NCBI RefSeq assembly: GCF_041154745.1
Contig: NZ_AP031573.1
Span: forward strand, 620,001 to 684,000
Length of the DNA: 64,000 bases
Source: Flavobacterium sp. CFS9
GTDB lineage: Bacteria; Bacteroidota; Bacteroidia; Flavobacteriales; Flavobacteriaceae
Direction of reading: 5' to 3'
The notes beneath the pieces are model-generated. The model was not told the origin of the DNA. It searched no databases and was given only the letters and a program-made list of their open reading frames with translations. Position numbers and translations under genes: made by a program. Positions 59,983-64,000 of the stretch are shown here, piece by piece (position 1 is the stretch's first letter; every line of letters begins with the position of its first letter).

Positions 59983-62900
59983 ATGAAGCAACGTTTACTT
60001 TTATTTTTTTTCTTATTTACTTTTCAATTATTCTCACAAAATACAAGTCCGTCAATTGGGTTTAAAGAAAATAAAGGCCAGATTATTGATCAAAAAGGAA
60101 AACCAAATACTGCTGTAAAATACTTACTGAACACTAACGGATTAAATGTTCAGCTAAAGAAAAATGGCTTTTCATACGACGTATACGAAGTTAAGAAAAC
60201 TCCGCGTCGACAAACTCCAAAAACAGCCAAAACACTTCCGCATCTAATTCCCGAAAAGGATAATGAAGAAAATCCGGAGTTTGACTTAGAATACACCTTT
60301 CACAGAATTGATATTGACTTTGTAAATTCAAACTCAAAAGTTGAATTGGTTACTGAAAAAAAATCAACCGATTTTGATAATTACTATAATATTCCCAATA
60401 AACCGGAAGGAATTACTGGCGTTTATCAATACAAACAAATTACTTATAAAAATATCTATCCAAATATTGATGTTGTTTTTACGATTCCGAATGATCCCAA
60501 AAAAGTCGTCGAATACAATTTTGTAATTCATCCAAAAGGTAAAATCTCCGACATTCAGTTAAAATTTAATGGCGCCGAAACTGATTTAGTCGATAATAAA
60601 ATCCAGATGAATGTTCGTTTTGGAAAAATGGAAGAAACACTTCCTGCTAGTTGGATTGAAGATGGAAATAGTAAGAAAGAGATTGCGGTTGGCTACAGAA
60701 AAATAAAGAAGAATGTTTACGGGTTTGATTCAACTGATCCTGTTAATGGAAAAACGATTGTAATTGATCCCGTGCCAACGAGACTTTGGGGGACTTTTTA
60801 TGGGGATCACACTGGTTCAGCCCAAGTACTTAGCCCTTCAAGCATCAGCACTGACTCCTTTGGAAATGCATATGTATCTGGAAGCACAAATGCTTTAAAT
60901 TCATCATATGCTTCAGCAGGCGCCCATCAAACAATACCATCATCAGTATATTTAAACGGTATAATTGAAAAATTTGATCCTAATGGAAATCGTTTATGGG
61001 GAACTTATTATGGTGGACAAAATTATTGTGGTATAACTGATATAAAAATAGATTTCCAGGACAATGTAATTGTAACGGGAACAACTCAAGATCAAACTAA
61101 CATAAGTACTGCAGGATCCTATAAATCTAATTTAGGAGGTTATCAAGATGCTTTTTTAGTAAAATTTAATAGTTCAGGTGTTAGGTTATGGGGAACCTAT
61201 TTTGGTGGCGAGTATCAGGATTCTGGATTTGCGATAGATGTTGATCACAACAATAACATTTATATGATTGGTCTTACGACCAGCACAACTGGTATTGCTA
61301 TAAATAGCAAATTTCAAACACATATAAATGTAGACCCCGCTTTCTCTAATACAATTGATGGTTTTCTAACCAAATTTGAATCTTCAGGAAATTTAATTTG
61401 GAGTTCTTATGTGGGAGGTGAAAATCGTGATATATTTAATGATATAGTAGTAAAAAACAATTACTTGATTATCGGAGGATATACATATAGTTTTAACAAT
61501 ATTTCAACAGCAGGGGTGTTTCAAGAATTACACAATCCAATTACCCATCCGGATGGAGTTTTGTACAAATTTTCTCTTACCGGGGAAAGAATATGGTCAA
61601 CATATTACGGTGGAGAACAAATTGACGAAATACATGCAGTGGAAGTTGATGATGAAGATAACATTTATATCGGAGGAGAAACTGCCAGCAATAATAACAT
61701 CACAACTTCTGGCAGTTTTGAAAGCAGTAATACTTTTTCATATAAAGGTTTCTTTGCAAAATTAAATACTAATGGACAAAGAATTTGGGGCAGTTATTTA
61801 GGTGAAAATCATATTTATTCAATAGTTTTCAGAAACAACTCAATATATTTTGGTGCCACAAACTTTGGGTTTGCTAATTCAAAATTAACAAATGCTTGCT
61901 CATATCGATCTAATAAACATTTTGAACGATACATTGCTAAATTTTCGAAAGAAGCCGATTTTATATGGGGAACAGATATTGGAGGAGATGCACATCATAG
62001 TCCAACAAAAATAGTATTAGACAAAAACAATAACATATTTGTCAGCGGAATCTCAAGTGAAAATAACGGTATTGCAGATGCAAGTTCTTATCAATCTAAC
62101 ATTATCGGATTCCATAATTATTTTCTAATGAAATTTGAAGAATCAACCACAAATAGTATTCCAAATATAACAAGCAATTCTCCTGTTTGTATTGATAAAA
62201 CATTAGAATTAAAAGCATCAGGAGGAACCAGTTATCTATGGACTGGCCCAAATGGATTTACATCAACAGATCAAAATCCAACAATTACAAATACAACAAC
62301 AGCTAATGGCGGAGAATACATTTGTGTAATTTCAGGAACTGATGTATGTAATGGAACAAAAAAAACTAATGTTATCATTCAAAGTACTCAGCCCCCAACA
62401 GGGGATGCAAATCAACAATTTTGTACAGGTCAGAATCCAACGATTGCTAACATCCAAGTAAATGGAAATAATGTAAAATGGTACGATTCGTTACATAATG
62501 GTTCATCATTAGTAGAAACTACAAATCTTGTTAATGGTAAAACTTATTATGCCTCTCAAACCGTAAATAATTGTGAAGGACCGCGATTAGGAATTACGGT
62601 TTCCCTCGTAGATACCCCAACAGCTCCAACAGCTATTGATCAACAATCATTTTGTAAAAAGGAGAATAAAACGCTTAATGATCTTCAAATAACCGGGCAA
62701 AATATAAAATGGTATGATACCGGTTTCTCTCCTACTGCCTTACCCAATTCAACTTTATTGGAAAACAACAAAACCTACTACGCCTCACAAACTATTGGCT
62801 GTGAGAGTGACAGAACTCCAATTTTAGTAAAAATTCATAATACTCCATTGCCAGCCGGAAATAACAATCAACAATTCTGTATCGATGATATTTCAACAAT

Positions 62901-63585
62901 TGAAGATATAGCTATAACAGGAACAACTTTGAAGTGGTATGATTCTCCTATAAATGGAAATATTTTACAGGAAACGACATTATTAGAAAACCAAACTTAT
63001 TACGTAACACAAACACTAGACAACTGTGAAAGCGAAAGACTTGCTATCACTGTAAAAATACAGGACACCCAAAAACCAATAGCCGATTCACGACAAACCT
63101 TCTGTTTCCAGCAGAATGCCTCCATAAAAAACATCAACATTATTGGGCAAAATATAAAATGGTTTGAAAGTAATTCTTCTACGGCAACACTATTGGAATC
63201 AACTCCGCTTAAAAACGGCAGTACCTATTATGCCTCTCAAACCATTGCAAACTGTGAAAGCGACAGAATTTCAATTGCTATAAATATTCTTGAGGCTACA
63301 AATCAAAATTGTATCCACTTGATCGAAGAACTTCCTTTTCCTAAATTTTTCACTCCGAATAATGATGGCTATAATGATACCTGGACAATAGATTTTGGGT
63401 ATCTCGCTCCTAACACAGTGATTCAAATATTTGACCGTTACGGTAAATTCATCAAAGAAATAACCAAGGATGCATTTTGGGATGGAACGTACCTCGGGAA
63501 AAATGAACCTACTTCAGATTACTGGTTTACCGCTACACGTTCCAACGGTAAGGAATATAGAGGTCATTTTACTTTGAAACGATAA
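59983..63585 (+). CDS. SBBP-repeat protein with Ig-like modules and T9SS type B sorting domain
   Basis: 1200-residue surface protein. Signal peptide 'MKQRLLLFFFLFTFQLFSQN'. Residues about 20-260 match the N-terminal DUF7948-type domain ('GFKENKGQIIDQKGK', 'YKQITYKNIYPNIDVVFTIP'). Residues about 265-720 contain seven or more SBBP-like blades marked by 'RLWGTYYGG' and 'D..NNIYIGG.T' motifs, likely a beta-propeller. A PKD/Ig-like module (about 725-800) and four repeats with 'NIKWYDS...YYASQT...CES.R' (about 805-1110) follow. The end is the type B sorting domain: 'FPKFFTPNNDGYNDTWTIDF', 'IFDRYGKFIKE', 'GHFTLKR'. Predicted type IX cargo; binding partner unknown. Confidence 0.92.
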   Translation: MKQRLLLFFFLFTFQLFSQNTSPSIGFKENKGQIIDQKGKPNTAVKYLLNTNGLNVQLKKNGFSYDVYEVKKTPRRQTPKTAKTLPHLIPEKDNEENPEFDLEYTFHRIDIDFVNSNSKVELVTEKKSTDFDNYYNIPNKPEGITGVYQYKQITYKNIYPNIDVVFTIPNDPKKVVEYNFVIHPKGKISDIQLKFNGAETDLVDNKIQMNVRFGKMEETLPASWIEDGNSKKEIAVGYRKIKKNVYGFDSTDPVNGKTIVIDPVPTRLWGTFYGDHTGSAQVLSPSSISTDSFGNAYVSGSTNALNSSYASAGAHQTIPSSVYLNGIIEKFDPNGNRLWGTYYGGQNYCGITDIKIDFQDNVIVTGTTQDQTNISTAGSYKSNLGGYQDAFLVKFNSSGVRLWGTYFGGEYQDSGFAIDVDHNNNIYMIGLTTSTTGIAINSKFQTHINVDPAFSNTIDGFLTKFESSGNLIWSSYVGGENRDIFNDIVVKNNYLIIGGYTYSFNNISTAGVFQELHNPITHPDGVLYKFSLTGERIWSTYYGGEQIDEIHAVEVDDEDNIYIGGETASNNNITTSGSFESSNTFSYKGFFAKLNTNGQRIWGSYLGENHIYSIVFRNNSIYFGATNFGFANSKLTNACSYRSNKHFERYIAKFSKEADFIWGTDIGGDAHHSPTKIVLDKNNNIFVSGISSENNGIADASSYQSNIIGFHNYFLMKFEESTTNSIPNITSNSPVCIDKTLELKASGGTSYLWTGPNGFTSTDQNPTITNTTTANGGEYICVISGTDVCNGTKKTNVIIQSTQPPTGDANQQFCTGQNPTIANIQVNGNNVKWYDSLHNGSSLVETTNLVNGKTYYASQTVNNCEGPRLGITVSLVDTPTAPTAIDQQSFCKKENKTLNDLQITGQNIKWYDTGFSPTALPNSTLLENNKTYYASQTIGCESDRTPILVKIHNTPLPAGNNNQQFCIDDISTIEDIAITGTTLKWYDSPINGNILQETTLLENQTYYVTQTLDNCESERLAITVKIQDTQKPIADSRQTFCFQQNASIKNINIIGQNIKWFESNSSTATLLESTPLKNGSTYYASQTIANCESDRISIAINILEATNQNCIHLIEELPFPKFFTPNNDGYNDTWTIDFGYLAPNTVIQIFDRYGKFIKEITKDAFWDGTYLGKNEPTSDYWFTATRSNGKEYRGHFTLKR

Positions 63586-63590
63586 AAAAT

Positions 63591-63634
63591 GCAAAGTCCA
63601 CAGGACTTAATTGTAAACCCCTATGGACTTTGTA
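63591..63634. terminator. Possible hairpin between convergent genes
   Basis: CAAAGTCCA (63592-63600) pairs with TGGACTTTG (63624-63632) across a 23-nt loop. There is no good T-run, so terminator function is uncertain. Confidence 0.35.
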
Positions 63635-63664
63635 TAAATTCTTTTGAAAATAATAGTAAGAACT

Positions 63665-64000
63665 CTAAAACTTATGTTCGTCTTTACTAATCACCAAAAA
63701 GGAAACCAACGAAATTAGAGCGGCACCTGTCAAATAAAAACCTACATAACTTAAACCGTAAGTACTGGCCAGCCAAATGGCGATCATGGGGGCAAATGCC
63801 GCACCAAGGATTCCCGCCATATTAAAAGTCAAAGATGCTCCGGAATAACGAACATTTGTTGGAAATAATTCCGAGAGAAAAGTTCCTAAAGGTCCATAAG
63901 TGAATCCCATCAGAGCCATTCCGGTACAGGCAAAAGTGGTAATTAGAATGATATTTCCTTTGCTTAAAAAAGAAGAAAACAAAAATCCGAAAAGCGCTAT
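63665..64000 (-). CDS. MFS transporter (C-terminal part; 5' end outside window)
   Basis: About 111 residues of the end of a major facilitator superfamily permease; the frame stays open to the window edge. Three to four helices are present, with 'GPLGTFLSELFPTNVRYSGA' (the conserved loop of the metabolite:H+ symporter group) and 'SLTFNMAGILGAAFAPMIAI' as diagnostic segments. The C-terminus is short and charged (SKDEHKF). Substrate cannot be judged from this part. It is convergent with the T9SS cargo gene. Confidence 0.88.
   Translation of the reverse strand: MALFGFLFSSFLSKGNIILITTFACTGMALMGFTYGPLGTFLSELFPTNVRYSGASLTFNMAGILGAAFAPMIAIWLASTYGLSYVGFYLTGAALISLVSFLVISKDEHKF

Overview
The window looks like chromosome from a Flavobacterium-type member of the Bacteroidota. 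The evidence is the AT-rich composition, TAnnTTTG-type -7 promoter elements with little Shine-Dalgarno signal, two type IX secretion (T9SS) type B cargo proteins, a TonB-dependent receptor with a carboxypeptidase-regulatory N-domain, 2TM-domain proteins, an OmpP1/FadL porin and the 492-residue type of prolyl-tRNA synthetase. I see no prophage, plasmid, CRISPR array or transposase gene. Most of the window is ordinary chromosomal backbone, and the accessory signal is mainly in the intergenic repeats.

Layout. 1-3.7 kb: the end of a tripartite drug-efflux operon (TolC-like, EmrA-like, EmrB-like). 3.9-7.5 kb: yaaA, CCA-adding enzyme and heme A synthase ctaA. 7.9-15.4 kb, minus strand: TonB-dependent receptor, DUF2141 protein, small periplasmic repeat-like protein, LytS-type histidine kinase fused to a 2TM domain, five further 2TM-domain proteins and a LytTR response regulator, apparently one signalling locus. 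15.5-17.4 kb: small enzymes (DinB-like, YCII-like, acetyltransferase, VOC). 17.5-19.4 kb: ClC-family channel and HPP protein. 19.5-21.7 kb: pRiA4b ORF-3-like protein, a four-helix-bundle (23S IVS-type) protein bracketed by inverted repeats, and a nucleoid-associated protein. 21.7-23.2 kb: TetR regulator and short-chain dehydrogenase sharing a palindromic operator. 23.3-32.9 kb: large GAF-like protein, HD-Pycsar-TM protein, 1244-residue phosphoesterase/kinase-like/beta-barrel lipoprotein, lipoprotein and a putative kinase-fold protein. 33-37.2 kb: ABC exporter and a T9SS cargo. 37.3-43.8 kb: typA, a PAS histidine kinase with response regulator, rpsT, three tRNA-Glu genes and proS. 43.9-50.9 kb: envelope proteins, a structured-RNA candidate, rimO, amidase and porin. 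51.6-59.9 kb: aldo/keto reductase, sialate esterase, DUF1573 protein divergent from a two-component system, MBL hydrolase and a B12-type radical SAM protein carrying two in-frame repeat insertions. 60-64 kb: a SBBP-repeat T9SS cargo and the end of an MFS transporter.

The most unusual material is (i) the 2TM-protein array coupled to LytS/LytTR and a TonB receptor, (ii) a family of intergenic palindromes built from an 8-bp periodic CTAAGNNN unit, two half-copies of which flank the four-helix-bundle gene as inverted arms, (iii) two near-identical 29-bp palindromic repeats inserted in the same frame inside a radical SAM gene, and (iv) several multi-domain proteins with kinase-like or Pycsar-like modules. 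Family names come from recognising sequence motifs by eye; no database search was run.
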